The notes: generated by a model from the letters alone, not told the origin. A stretch of DNA of 64,000 bases from JADJSS01 sp964490845 (GCA_964490845.1 CAZBED010000011.1:24013-88012); one strand, 5' to 3'; positions 8,901 through 17,475 are shown, numbered from the stretch's first letter. Translations and numbers: made by a program.

Positions 8901-10927
8901 GGTAAAGTGCCCGCAATCACTTTTATCTGCTTTGTTCCGGTAAAGGTTCCGCATCCATTCGTAACGCTGTAATTGATGTTATGTGTTCCAATTCCTGCAA
9001 TAGCCGGATAAAAAGTATCATTGGACATTCCCGGACCGGTATACGTTCCGCCAATCGGTGTGGCCGTTAAAACAATCGGATTTGCTCCTAAACAATAATT
9101 AGTACCGGGAACATTAATGGTGGCATTTGCCGGCGGGTTCGTGGTAACAGCAATATCATCCTGCGCCTTACATCCATTTGGCGATGTAACAATCACGCGA
9201 TAAGTGGTATAAGACGCCGGGCTGACGGATATCGTATTACTCGCACCCGTTTGAATCTGTGTACCATTGGAAGGAGGAAAGAAAACCGGGTTCCTATAAA
9301 ACGTATAGGTACTGCCCGGTATAGGTGGTGATGCCGTTAATGTTATGGGTGTGCCGCAATATAATTGATCAGGGCCTAAATTTACGGAAACAAATTCTAC
9401 ATTGATAGTCTTGCTGGCTGTAGCCGCACAAGCCCCGCTTACTACCGTTACGGTAACGGTTTTTGGTGCGGTTGCCGAAAAAACAGCTGTCGGCCCCGTT
9501 TGTCCATCATACCAGTAATAGGATGTACCGCCGCTGGCCGTTAATGTCTGGCTTCCCGGACTGTAATTATACCCTCCGAACAAACCCGGCGTTTTACAGA
9601 CTAATACGGGGTTGGTGATGGCCGGAACAGGCGGTGCACCCAATACTACATTATAATTGGAATTCATGTTATTACCACACAAATCGGTAATATTTTGTGC
9701 ATTGATGGTATAGGTTCCGGGGGTTAACGCAGGTGAAACAGAAATATCAATATTATTGGTCCTGCCGTTTACACAATTCGTATTGACAATAGTAAAAGTA
9801 TGACCGGCAAGTGTAAAATCGGTATTCTGTATGGTGGAACAAGTCACCCACTCGGAGAACAGCAAATGAAAGTTGGACGCATTGGCGCAATTTGTAGAAT
9901 AGGCATTGGTGATGGTAGGCGGTGTCACATCGGTAATAGCAACTGAAGTGGCCTGTTTTTTAAATTCAATCAAAAAACCATCATTGGAGCCACTGTAAAA
10001 ATTTATACAAATGGCATATTGCCTGCCTACGGTCACATTCACACGGTTGTTGAAGCGGTTACAGTCAGACCCCTTACTCTGATTAGTACAATCATTTGAG
10101 GAACAAGAGCCATAGCTTTCCGTACACAGCGTACTGTTCATCCCAGTAATGCCGGTGTATAATGAATAATTACAGGATATCTGTGTTCGTTTATTATCCT
10201 GACAACCATTCGTAATATCCCAGACAACAAAATCATAATCCGTTGTGCCGGAAGGTGTAATGGTAAAATCCAAAGGGCCTGTTGACTGCGGGCTAAAAGA
10301 ATACCAAACAGAACCGCCGCTTCCTGTCCCGCTGTAACAGGAACCTTCATCATCATAAATTTGCCCTAAATCCGTATACTGGCCACCCAATGCTACAGCG
10401 GTATTATTCTGACATAATGGAATAGCATACGGACAATCGCTTTCAGGGGGTGAAGAAATCCGGGAGGAAATATTGTCTTTTCTGGGAATCAGCTCATCAA
10501 TATGAGCTTCCCACCCTCTGGCCTTATTTGAGTTATCCGATGCAACATACTCTATGGTTAGTTTTTCGCCAATAATATTTTTAATCTTATCCCTTTGAAA
10601 AAAGGTATAGAACAGATTTTCATCCTTAACACCTTCCCCTTTATAAACATTTATCCTGGTCCCTCTCGGCAAATCGATATCTGTAAAATACAGGCTCAAT
10701 ACATAACCCGGTTTAGCCACCAGTGTAGTTAGGGTATAATTATTACTGACCTCCCCATTCACACCTCCGTCATCATAAAACAAGGTATTGCCGGCCTGAA
10801 ACTGACATTGATTACAGGCATTATAACTTGAAGTATATTTACCCGAACCGGAAGTAAATGCAGCAGATACAAACGGATTAAAAAATAATAAAATAAACAA
10901 ACATGAAGTTGTAAATATTCTTCTCAT
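2969..10927 (-). CDS. Giant T9SS type B surface protein with 26 tandem 51-residue repeats
   Basis: 2652 residues. An N-terminal signal peptide (about 1-22, FFNPFVSAA) is followed by a CUB-like segment (about 25-150), a second Cys-rich beta domain around 160-335 (CPYAIPLC, GGSVWYSF) and a string of Ig/SprB-like beta segments to about 980. Exactly 26 units of 51 residues fill 983-2308. PKD/Ig-like segments and a C-terminal gliding-motility CHU_C type domain (IPTAFSPNNDGVND, FNRWGEKVFES, WDGTFKG; about 2560-2652) complete it. The CHU_C tail marks export through the type IX system and cell-surface anchoring, so an adhesin, gliding or biofilm role is likely but not shown. The gene lies inside the hut cluster, between hutU and hutI, on the same strand. 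Confidence 0.9.
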   Translation of the reverse strand: MRRIFTTSCLFILLFFNPFVSAAFTSGSGKYTSSYNACNQCQFQAGNTLFYDDGGVNGEVSNNYTLTTLVAKPGYVLSLYFTDIDLPRGTRINVYKGEGVKDENLFYTFFQRDKIKNIIGEKLTIEYVASDNSNKARGWEAHIDELIPRKDNISSRISSPPESDCPYAIPLCQNNTAVALGGQYTDLGQIYDDEGSCYSGTGSGGSVWYSFSPQSTGPLDFTITPSGTTDYDFVVWDITNGCQDNKRTQISCNYSLYTGITGMNSTLCTESYGSCSSNDCTNQSKGSDCNRFNNRVNVTVGRQYAICINFYSGSNDGFLIEFKKQATSVAITDVTPPTITNAYSTNCANASNFHLLFSEWVTCSTIQNTDFTLAGHTFTIVNTNCVNGRTNNIDISVSPALTPGTYTINAQNITDLCGNNMNSNYNVVLGAPPVPAITNPVLVCKTPGLFGGYNYSPGSQTLTASGGTSYYWYDGQTGPTAVFSATAPKTVTVTVVSGACAATASKTINVEFVSVNLGPDQLYCGTPITLTASPPIPGSTYTFYRNPVFFPPSNGTQIQTGASNTISVSPASYTTYRVIVTSPNGCKAQDDIAVTTNPPANATINVPGTNYCLGANPIVLTATPIGGTYTGPGMSNDTFYPAIAGIGTHNINYSVTNGCGTFTGTKQIKVIAGTLPTVNLNPTYCVTDANVTLSPNPACGSFSGPGITTAGFCIIPPFWVNQPIFSPSTAGIGTHTLTYSGSGCANTFTVQVLGAGAAPTITGASGPYCTTSSAITLTGRPTGGTFSGPGMTGSSFNPATAGVGTHTITYTVFACGNTLTNTVQIQVVSSSGSATISYSPNTFCNNISTPQSVTRTGTAGGTYSASPAGLTIDPSTGAITPSTSSLNTYTVTYTIPAAGGCAASSTTTSVTITSGITPTFNTIGPFCQNVAAPALPAVSTNSINGTWSPATINTTASGTTTYTFTPTAGQCAGTKTVNITVKPTPTTNLSQSICQGNSIVFNGNTISTAGIYRDTLITSLGCDSFLVLNVSVKPTPTTNLSQSICQGNSIVFNGNTITTAGIYRDTLITSLGCDSFLVLNVTIKPSPTSNLSQSICQGSSIVFNGNTITTAGIYRDTLITSLGCDSFLVLNVTIKPTPTTNISQSVCSGGSIVFNGNTITVPGIYRDTLTSSLGCDSFIVLNLSFGSAISTNLTQSICQGQSIVFNGNTLTTTGVYQDTLTTTQGCDSILILSLTVKPTPTTNLSQSICQGSSIVFNGNTISTAGIYRDTLSTVLGCDSFLVLNVTLKPTFTTNLSQSICQGYNIVFNGNTITTAGIYRDTLSTTLGCDSFIVLNVTVNPVITTNISQSICQGSSIIFNGNSISLPGIYRDTLSTSLGCDSFLILNLIVKPANSTNISQNICQGQSIVFNGSTISAAGVYRDTLLSSEGCDSIVILTVGIKPVISTNSSQSICQGQSIVFNGNTLTTTGIYQDTLSTSQGCDSVLILNLTVNPTPTTNLSQSICQGSSIVFNGNTISTAGIYRDTLSTVLGCDSFLVMNVSIKSTPSTNLSQSICQGSSIIFNGNTITAAGIYRDTLSTTSGCDSFIVLNVTVNPVVTTNISQSICQGSSILFNGNTISTAGTYRDTLSTTLGCDSYIVLNVTVNPVVITNISQSICQGSSIIFNGNTISTAGTYRDTLSSSLGCDSFLVLNLSVKPTPTTNLSQSICQGNSIVFNGNTITSAGTYRDTLITTLGCDSFIVLTVIINPTPTTNLSQSICQGSSIIFNGNTITATGIYRDTLSTTLGCDSFIVLNITVNPAVTTNISQSICQGSSILFNGNTITAAGIYRDTLSTTSGCDSFIVLNVTVNPVVTTNISQSICQGSSILFNGNTISTAGTYRDTLSSSLGCDSLIVLTVIIKPTPTTIITQSICPGNTVIFNGQTISLPGVYRDTLLTSLGCDSFVVLTLIISPIINSAISRSICQGQGTLFNGQIITAAGVYKDTLISVGGCDSVITLTVTVKPTPTTNISQSICQGSNIIFNGNTINTAGLYRDTLSTILGCDSFLVLTVTVKPTPSTNISRSICQGQSIVFNGQTLTIAGIYRDTLSTSLGCDSFIVLTLNVNPVKTTPITRTICQGQSFVFNGQSLSIAGTYRDTLSTSFGCDSFIVLTLNVNPVKTTPVTRTICQGQSVLFNGQNLTATGTYSDTLITALGCDSFIVLTLTVNPVKTTPITRTICMGQSTTFNGQSLTTAGTYKDTLQTTLGCDSFVVLMLNVIPEKRSIQNPVICQGNAVTVGTHSYTVAGSYFDTLRSSLGCDSIVTTNLTVNANFMQSVSIAADTNNICQGQAVRFTATALNTGSGLSYQWFLNGSQVGNNSSVFTSSSLNEGDVVSVQILSSAACLLNTSAVSNIITMHVNTINFSIPLVEYCSGQSSPVDLTITPALGYSVLWKNGTDTIVTQNADSIRINNSSSGNIAFTIRFGNGCTKSGIIPVNVHPLPVISATVDTPRTKYLHEVQLGVVHNGILSYSWTPAGLLSNDTVRNPTSVIKASTVFTVEVRDAKNCSNKDTILVELIDECQNEFIYIPTAFSPNNDGVNDCFGILSPPVLSDFKMDIFNRWGEKVFESDSPALCWDGTFKGADAMVDSYIFVIQFTCYNGKKLSKKGSVTIVK
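4004..7981 (-). repeat. 26 x 153-bp in-frame tandem repeat array within the adhesin
   Basis: The array spans 3978 bases, exactly 26 x 153, with no insertion or deletion in any unit. Each unit follows the pattern ICQGxSIxFNG, then TIxxxGxYRDTL, then LGCDSxIVLxxxV and Pro, with two Cys (positions 12 and 40 of the unit) that could form a disulfide. The last unit (4004-4156) is the most degenerate and lacks FNG. There is a higher-order pattern: units 5-6 resemble 10-11, and 12-13 resemble 17-18, a period of five units (765 bases). For example, the same stretch beginning at 5411 recurs at 6176. Confidence 0.95.
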
Positions 10928-11070
10928 GCATGAACAATTTTGTGCGTGTAATTAAATTTACAAAAAATGATGGCAGTTACCTATAAACGGATACGTTTTT
11001 TTAAACAATTTTTGGAGAAGAATCCAAAGAAGATGTTGATATCCTTCAATCTATAAATATTCAAAAGAGC

Positions 11071-12735
11071 TCATATCCCGAATTTGCGGCGCATTTCCAA
11101 GGCTTTATCATATCCCGCATCCGCATGCCGGAAAATACCCATAGCCGGGTCATTGAACAACACCCTTTTCAGGCATTCGTCCGCTCTGTCGGTGCCATCT
11201 GCCAGTACCACCATTCCAGCATGCTGCGAATAGCCCATCCCTACTCCTCCGCCATGATGGAAACTCACCCAGGTAGCGCCGCCGGTAGCATTGCTCATCA
11301 AGTTCAGCAAAGCCCAGTCACTCACTGCGTCGCTGCCATCTTTCATAGCTTCGGTTTCCCGGTTGGGGGATGCCACACTGCCGCAATCCAAATGGTCACG
11401 GCCAATCACAATTGGCGCCTTCAGTATCCTTTTCCGAACCATATCATTGAACAGGAGGCCGGCTTTCTCGCGTTCGCCAAGGCCCAGCCAGCAAATACGT
11501 GCAGGCAGGCCCTGAAAGGCAATCCTTTGCCGCGCATGATGCAACCAGTTCATCATGGCCGTATTTTCCGGAAATAATTCCATCAGCGCTTTATCCGTTT
11601 CGAAAATATCCTGAGGGTCACCGCTTAGCGCCACCCAGCGAAACGGGCCTTTTCCTTCACAAAACAACGGACGGATATATGCCGGTGTGAAGCCCGGAAA
11701 ATCAAACGCATTTTCCACACCCACTTCCTGCGCAAATGCCCGGATATTATTGCCATAATCAAACGTAACCGCTCCGCGTTTTCTGTGCTGTAACATGAAC
11801 CGTACATGACGCGCCATACTTTGTATTGCTTTCTCTTTATGTAATGCGGGATTAGATTTTCTGAGTTCCAGTGATTCTTCAAATGTAATATCGTTCGGCA
11901 CATAGCCATTCACCGGGTCATGTGCGGAAGTCTGGTCGGACAGAATATCCGGAATGATATTGTCTTCTAACAATCGCTCCAGCAAATCGCCGGCATCCAT
12001 GACCACACCAATAGAAATCGCTTCACCTTTATCACGTGCGCAGATAGCATGATTACGGGCTTCCTCATACGATTCATACATATAGTCGATATATTTTGTA
12101 TCCAGCCGCTTTTGGATACTTGCCCTGTTAACATCCGCACCTAAGAATGTGGCACCCGCCATCACCGCTGCCAGAGGCTGTGCGCCGCCCATACCGCCTA
12201 ATCCGGAGCTAACTAAAAGTTTGCCTTTCAAATCGCCGTTGAAGTGCTGCCGTCCGCACTCCATAAATGTTTCATAAGTGCCTTGCACAATACCCTGTGA
12301 ACCGATATAAATCCAGGAACCGGCAGTCATTTGCCCATACATCATCAGCCCCTTTTCACGCAGTTCATAAAAGTGTTCCCAGGTTGCCCATTTCGGCACC
12401 AGGTTCGAATTTGCAATCAATACCCTTGGCGCCTGCGGGTGCGTGCGCACTATGCCCACAGGCTTTCCGCTTTGCACCAGAAGCGAATGTTGTTCATCCA
12501 GCTCTAATAAAATTTCAATAATCTTCTGCAACGATTCCACATTGCGTGCCGCCTGTCCGATGCCGCCGTATACGACGAGTTCAGCGGGATTTTCGGCCAC
12601 TTCAGCATCTAAGTTATTCAGCAACATACGAAGGGGTGCTTCCGTTTGCCAGGATCTGGCATGTAGTGCTGACCCTCTTGGTGCCCGGTATACAGGGTGT
12701 GCAGCATATTGTGAAAGGAAAGACTGAAAGGTCAT
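11071..12735 (-). CDS. hutU: Urocanate hydratase
   Basis: 554 residues, normal family length. The enzyme adds water to urocanate using tightly bound NAD as electrophile, giving imidazolonepropionate (second step of histidine degradation). Clear marks: the NAD-binding SSGLGGMGGAQPLA stretch near residue 177, DQTSAHDPVNGY, the ICWLGLGER segment, active-site DHLDCGSVASP and the C-terminal VSFHHGGGVGMGYSQHAG. It lies 23 bases after the lactone oxidase gene, itself 30 bases after hutH, so hutH, the oxidase and hutU look like one operon. Confidence 0.97.
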   Translation of the reverse strand: MTFQSFLSQYAAHPVYRAPRGSALHARSWQTEAPLRMLLNNLDAEVAENPAELVVYGGIGQAARNVESLQKIIEILLELDEQHSLLVQSGKPVGIVRTHPQAPRVLIANSNLVPKWATWEHFYELREKGLMMYGQMTAGSWIYIGSQGIVQGTYETFMECGRQHFNGDLKGKLLVSSGLGGMGGAQPLAAVMAGATFLGADVNRASIQKRLDTKYIDYMYESYEEARNHAICARDKGEAISIGVVMDAGDLLERLLEDNIIPDILSDQTSAHDPVNGYVPNDITFEESLELRKSNPALHKEKAIQSMARHVRFMLQHRKRGAVTFDYGNNIRAFAQEVGVENAFDFPGFTPAYIRPLFCEGKGPFRWVALSGDPQDIFETDKALMELFPENTAMMNWLHHARQRIAFQGLPARICWLGLGEREKAGLLFNDMVRKRILKAPIVIGRDHLDCGSVASPNRETEAMKDGSDAVSDWALLNLMSNATGGATWVSFHHGGGVGMGYSQHAGMVVLADGTDRADECLKRVLFNDPAMGIFRHADAGYDKALEMRRKFGI

Positions 12736-12758
12736 ACTTTTACTATTTAAAAACTAAA

Positions 12759-14054
12759 CTATAAGAATAAGCGCTCAATATAGCTGTTGACGAATTTTTT
12801 ATCGGGATCCATTTCATGGCGCAGCTGAATGAAATCACGGTATTTCGGATAATGTTCCTGAAGATATTCTTTACCGACATTAAACTCCTTTCCCCAATGC
12901 GGGCGTCCGTGGAACTGCTTCGCGAACGTTTCATAGTCTTTCAGCAAATCCTCCCAGTTTTCATGTTCATAGCAATACAAGCCAAGCCACAGCGAATTTT
13001 GCTGATGACAGGCGCTCAGCCAGAAATCATCGCCTTTTGTAAACCGTATCTCCTGAATAAAATTCAGGTTGTATTTATTTTCCGTAATAAATTTTTTATA
13101 AGCGCGTAATATCTCCTTCCCTCTTGCGATATCGAAGGTCCATTCGGTTTCGCGGTGCAAAGGTGGTTCAGGCACAATATAGACTTTATAACTCTTTTCA
13201 ATTCTATCCAATGGGCCTTTCATATTCCAAGTCAGAAAACGATTGATTGGCTTTGCCAATACTGGAAACAGTTTTGCTGCAAACACAAAGAAACGATACA
13301 TGATTACGGACAATACTTCATCTTTCAGAAACTGACGCAAACGGCTGTCATTCGTTTTTTCCTGAGTGCGCTGATACCTGAAAACCACAATTTCATTTGT
13401 TGGCGGCAGCCACCACAGTTTGAAATGGTGATTATTTTTCAGATAGTCGTCTAAATTATCTATCACTTCATCAAAAGGTAGGGTGGTGGTATAATCGTGT
13501 AAATTAAATGCATCCACCACCTGAATCGTTATTTCAGAAACAACACCCAGGCATCCTAGATTGACAACACAGGCATTGAATAAATCTGTGTCCCGTTCTT
13601 TGTTGATAGTTAGTTTAGTGCCATCTGCTTTAATAAGGCTTAGTTCCAGCAACTGTGAACCTAATATCTGAAAATCAATTCCACTGCCGTGGGTTCCGGT
13701 GGAAACAGCTCCAGTGATGGACTGCCGGTCGATAGAACCTAAGTTTTTAAGTGCAAGTCCTTCTTTGTCTAACAATTTATTCAGCTGCCAGATTTTTATA
13801 CCGGCTTGTGTCTTCACCACCTTATTCACCTTATCAATGCTGATAATTTTATTGTAGTTGTCCAGATTAATAATGACTTCATTCGTCTGACAAATATCCG
13901 ACCAGGAATGCCCGGTTCCCACCAAACGGATTTTGGAGTATTGTTTTACGAGTGCAATAATTTCCTCCTCTGATTCCGGCTGAATATAATTACTGACATC
14001 CGCAGTGATATTCTTCGCCCAATTGGTAAACTTATAATTTTGCTGGCTCTTCAT
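12759..14054 (-). CDS. FAD-linked sugar-1,4-lactone oxidase-like protein (ALO/GULO type)
   Basis: 431 residues. The N-terminal FAD-binding (PCMH) domain shows VGTGHSWSD near residue 45; His49 is in the place where related gulonolactone and arabinonolactone oxidases bind FAD covalently. GSIDRQSITGAVSTGTHGSG follows near residue 120. The C-terminal ALO domain ends with the usual HWGKEF, FIQLRHEMDPDKKFVN and SYIERLF. These enzymes oxidise aldono-lactones or polyols using oxygen or a quinone/cytochrome acceptor. It sits between hutH and hutU with gaps of 30 and 23 bases, an unexpected partner for histidine degradation. The substrate is unknown; family call is strong. Confidence 0.85.
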   Translation of the reverse strand: MKSQQNYKFTNWAKNITADVSNYIQPESEEEIIALVKQYSKIRLVGTGHSWSDICQTNEVIINLDNYNKIISIDKVNKVVKTQAGIKIWQLNKLLDKEGLALKNLGSIDRQSITGAVSTGTHGSGIDFQILGSQLLELSLIKADGTKLTINKERDTDLFNACVVNLGCLGVVSEITIQVVDAFNLHDYTTTLPFDEVIDNLDDYLKNNHHFKLWWLPPTNEIVVFRYQRTQEKTNDSRLRQFLKDEVLSVIMYRFFVFAAKLFPVLAKPINRFLTWNMKGPLDRIEKSYKVYIVPEPPLHRETEWTFDIARGKEILRAYKKFITENKYNLNFIQEIRFTKGDDFWLSACHQQNSLWLGLYCYEHENWEDLLKDYETFAKQFHGRPHWGKEFNVGKEYLQEHYPKYRDFIQLRHEMDPDKKFVNSYIERLFL

Positions 14055-14084
14055 ATTCTGACTGATACATTAAGTCTATATAAA

Positions 14085-15644
14085 CTACAACTCAAACTCG
14101 GGAAATGCAGTATTCAACTGCTGATTATTCTGCTTTGCCACTTCTTTTACGTGGTACATAAAGGAAAAATCTGCCACCCTGTTTTTTATCTCATTAATAT
14201 CGTCGGCAAAAATCCTGTCCTCGCTCGCAAATGAAACAGACTGTCTTATAAAATCGTGTGCGGCTTCGAGCAGCACAGAACTTTTGTGTGGCCTGCGAAA
14301 CTCTATGGCCTGACAGGCGCTCATCAATTCTATTGCAAGAATATATTCTAAATTATCCAGAATCTGATACAATTTTCGGCCACTGATGCTACCCATCGAT
14401 ACATGATCTTCCTGTCCTAATGAGGTAGGTATACTGTCGGCGCTGGCAGGAAAACAAAGCGTTTTATTCTCCGTCACCAATGCAGCTGTGGTATATTGCG
14501 GAATCATGAACCCTGAATTCAGTCCGACTTCATTCATCAGCAACATCGGTAGGCCAAACTTACCTTCCAGCAATAAATAACATCTTCTGTCGGAAATATT
14601 TCCCAATTCCGCCGCAGCAAAACAGCAGTAATCCAAGGGTAGTGCAAGCGGCTGCCCGTGAAAATTGCCGCCGCTGATTGTATCTTCCGCATTAAAAATG
14701 ACCGGATTATCGGTTACGGCATTCAATTCAATTTCGGTTAACTGCTTTAAATGCTGCCAGGCATTCCGGCTGGCTCCATGCACCTGCGGCATACAACGCA
14801 GACTATACGGGTCCTGCACCCTGTCGCAGTCCTCATGGCTGTTCATAATTTCAGAATCGTGAAGCAGCAACCTAAGCCGTTGTGCCACCAAACGGCTCCC
14901 GCCAAAAGGCCTGAGCTGATGCAGACGTTCATCAAAAGGGGATTTGGTTCCCTGTAGTGCCTCCAGGCTCATCGCGCCAATAATATCAGCCACTTCCAGG
15001 CAATTATACATACGTTGGATATCCGCCACCGCATACGACAAAATGAACTGGGTGCCATTAATCAGCGCCAGCCCTTCTTTAGGGCCGAGTGATACCGGCT
15101 GTAAATTTTCCTGCAAAAAAAGTTCAGTTGTTTTAATGACACTATCCAGATAAAAAACTTCACCAAGGCCAATGAGCGGCAAACATAAATGCGCCAGTGG
15201 CGCCAGATCGCCGGAAGCACCTACGCTGCCTTTTTCAGGAACTACCGGAATCACATCATGATCAATATGCCATAAAATCCGCTCAAGCGTAGATAGTTGC
15301 ACCCCTGAATATCCCTGTGCCAGTGCATGAAGTTTAGTAATCAGCATCAGCTTGGCCACCTGTTTCGGAATCGGATTACCGACACCCACACTATGTGATT
15401 GCAGAATTTTGTATTGCAAAGTGCGGGTATCTTTTTCAGAGATTTTTTTGTTGGATAAAATGCCAAATCCCGTATTGATGCCGTAAACGGTGTCATTATT
15501 TTCTACTATTTGTTGTACATCATGCTGAGATTTCAGGATATTTTTTTTTGCTTCCTCATTAATAATTCCCTGCCGCTTTCCCTCTGCTATCTCAATAGCT
15601 TTTGCAACTGTGAGTGTATCTATTCCGTAATTGAAAATACTCAT
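14085..15644 (-). CDS. hutH: Histidine ammonia-lyase
   Basis: 519 residues from the ATG at 15644, which fits the family; the frame stays open further upstream but that part has no family similarity. The Ala-Ser-Gly triad that cyclises to the MIO cofactor is at residues 143-145 within GSVGASGDLAPLAHL, the same place as in classical HutH. VYGINTGFG near residue 53 and NFHGQPLA are also visible. It removes ammonia from histidine to form urocanate, first step of the pathway. It is the first gene of the hutH-oxidase-hutU group, 149 bases from the end of tilS. Confidence 0.96.
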   Translation of the reverse strand: MSIFNYGIDTLTVAKAIEIAEGKRQGIINEEAKKNILKSQHDVQQIVENNDTVYGINTGFGILSNKKISEKDTRTLQYKILQSHSVGVGNPIPKQVAKLMLITKLHALAQGYSGVQLSTLERILWHIDHDVIPVVPEKGSVGASGDLAPLAHLCLPLIGLGEVFYLDSVIKTTELFLQENLQPVSLGPKEGLALINGTQFILSYAVADIQRMYNCLEVADIIGAMSLEALQGTKSPFDERLHQLRPFGGSRLVAQRLRLLLHDSEIMNSHEDCDRVQDPYSLRCMPQVHGASRNAWQHLKQLTEIELNAVTDNPVIFNAEDTISGGNFHGQPLALPLDYCCFAAAELGNISDRRCYLLLEGKFGLPMLLMNEVGLNSGFMIPQYTTAALVTENKTLCFPASADSIPTSLGQEDHVSMGSISGRKLYQILDNLEYILAIELMSACQAIEFRRPHKSSVLLEAAHDFIRQSVSFASEDRIFADDINEIKNRVADFSFMYHVKEVAKQNNQQLNTAFPEFEL

Positions 15645-15793
15645 ACCATAAAGGTATAAATTATTTATGTCACTTTTGATGCCAATCTGCCTGCCGGCAG
15701 ACAGCGCAATAATAAAATAATCAAAAGCAATTATGCTATCTAATGGCAATTAGATAAATGCAGTCTATCAAAAAAATCGCTGTAATCTGTCTT

Positions 15794-17164
15794 TTATTTT
15801 ACCTTTCTAACCAATACCATTTTCAAAACAGTCTTCGTTTTTTCGGTTACTCTGAAACGGTCATCGATACGGTGACCGACTAGCCAGATAAGTTTTTCAC
15901 CTGAAAACAAAACGGCTGTATTTTCTTTTTCCAGCAAGGAAAATTTTTCATCTTTAAAATATTTGGAAAGTTTCTTTTTCCCTGCCTTACCCGGTGTTTT
16001 AGGTTTGCTCATACCAAACGGATAAAAATAATCCCCGTCTTTGTAATATCGGATTAACAAAGGAAGCTCCAACTTGTCAGCATCAAAACAGGCATACCGT
16101 TCAGATGTCTTAAGATTGAGTTCCTGAACGGGGAGCAATGAGCATCGTATTGTATAATTATTAAAAATGATCTGATTTGGAAATTTGTCAAACATCAAAT
16201 AATTTTCACGTTCAATAGTCTTCGGAACGACAAACAGGCTTTTTCTATCGATAACGATACGATGTGTTTCTGAAAAAAATTGTTTGCCGCTGTTTAATTT
16301 TTCCAAAGTTTTATAACGTTGAAAAAACTGTGTTACATTATCTGAATTAAACCCAAATTCTTTCAGCAAATGAAACAGGATGGTCTGCCCGGCAGGATGG
16401 GATTGGATAAATCCCATTTTCAGTTCTGCAACACCGTTTTTTTCACTATAACATTTTCTTCTTATTGTTTCGATATACTGCTCTGTCAGCTCTACATAAT
16501 CATTCATGCGGCTTATAAACTCTTTAACTGTACGATGTAAGGAAGGATTGATTTTTTGCAGAGACGGTACAACCTGATGCCGGATGAGGTTGCGCTGATA
16601 ATCGTCCGTTGCGTTTGAGCTGTCTTCCCTGAATGATACATTATTCTCCTTTGCATAAGTTATAATTTCCTGCCTGTAAATTTCGAGCAAAGGCCTGATG
16701 ATGAAACCTGATTTAGGCTGCATACCGGCCAATCCACGGATGCCGGTTCCTTTGGTAAAATTCAGCAAGACCGTTTCCATCTGATCATCGAGATGATGGG
16801 CCGTGGCAATACAGTGATAATGATTTTCTTTTCGGATTTGTTCAAACCATTCATAACGCAACTCACGCGCTGCCATTTGCGTAGAAACATCATTCTTTTT
16901 TTTGTATGCCTGAGTGTCAAACCGTACCGTATAAAACGGAAGGTTATGCAACCTGGCAAAATCATGCAGAAAAGCTTCATCAGCTTCGCTTTCCTCACCT
17001 CTCAACTGAAAATTGCAGTGTGCAAGTGCAATGTTGTACTTTAATTTCAACAATACATCAGTCAATACCATGGAATCCACGCCTCCGCTGCAGGCAACAA
17101 GGACAGCACTGCCGCTGTTGCAGAGATTGTGATGCCGGATATATGTTTGAATGCGTGTTAACAC
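15794..17164 (-). CDS. tilS: tRNA(Ile)-lysidine synthetase
   Basis: 456 residues. The N-terminal PP-loop ATPase motif SGGVDS near residue 26 and the N-type ATPase fold (CIATAHHLDDQMET, GIRGLAGM, RPLLEIYRQEI, EDSSNATDDYQRNLIRH) identify TilS, which attaches lysine to C34 of the CAU-anticodon tRNA-Ile so it reads AUA. The C-terminal part has the substrate-binding TilS domains (KKKLSKYFKDEK, IWLVGHRIDDRFRV). The start appears to be GTG at 17164, giving MLTRIQTYIRHHNL; an in-frame stop lies a few codons upstream. Confidence 0.95.
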   Translation of the reverse strand: MLTRIQTYIRHHNLCNSGSAVLVACSGGVDSMVLTDVLLKLKYNIALAHCNFQLRGEESEADEAFLHDFARLHNLPFYTVRFDTQAYKKKNDVSTQMAARELRYEWFEQIRKENHYHCIATAHHLDDQMETVLLNFTKGTGIRGLAGMQPKSGFIIRPLLEIYRQEIITYAKENNVSFREDSSNATDDYQRNLIRHQVVPSLQKINPSLHRTVKEFISRMNDYVELTEQYIETIRRKCYSEKNGVAELKMGFIQSHPAGQTILFHLLKEFGFNSDNVTQFFQRYKTLEKLNSGKQFFSETHRIVIDRKSLFVVPKTIERENYLMFDKFPNQIIFNNYTIRCSLLPVQELNLKTSERYACFDADKLELPLLIRYYKDGDYFYPFGMSKPKTPGKAGKKKLSKYFKDEKFSLLEKENTAVLFSGEKLIWLVGHRIDDRFRVTEKTKTVLKMVLVRKVK

Positions 17165-17255
17165 CGCTCCAATTTACGACAATATACCGTACTTTTTAGC
17201 TCTGCTAAAAACACTATGATTCTTTCATTTTATCCTTATAACGACAATTTCTTAA

Positions 17256-17475
17256 TCAAACCTCAGCGGCAAGTATGGCTGTATCCGCTATTTTATGCAA
17301 TGCAAATTGTTTGATGGTCAGTTTATGTCCGTTTATTACGTTTATTTTCATCCAGCCGTAATGACAGGTACTGACATCATTTCATACACGAAAAACGATT
17401 AATTTATCTCCATCATTACTGATGCCTACCGGATAATCGCTGACACCGGACAGGTTAATAAAGATGTCTATAAAT
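17256..17475 (-). pseudogene. Decayed C-terminus of a secreted/lipoprotein-type gene
   Basis: The 370 bases between tilS and the next gene contain no intact gene. On the minus strand one frame reads GVSDYPVGISNDGDKLIVF, a stop, then HYGWMKINVINGHKLTI...ILAAEV and a final TGA at 17256. The YGW-(hydrophobic) segment followed by a closing ILA(A/G)E is the usual end of a class of Bacteroidota lipoproteins, and resembles the YGYLRFRI...KAG end of the lipoprotein at 18687-19325. In-frame stops interrupt it, so I read it as a remnant. This is inference from a short stretch. Confidence 0.4.

Noticed and set aside
15645..15749. N-terminal extension of hutH
   Set aside because: The open frame continues upstream, but the extra 35 residues have no HutH similarity; the ATG at 15644 puts the MIO triad at 143-145, the usual place.
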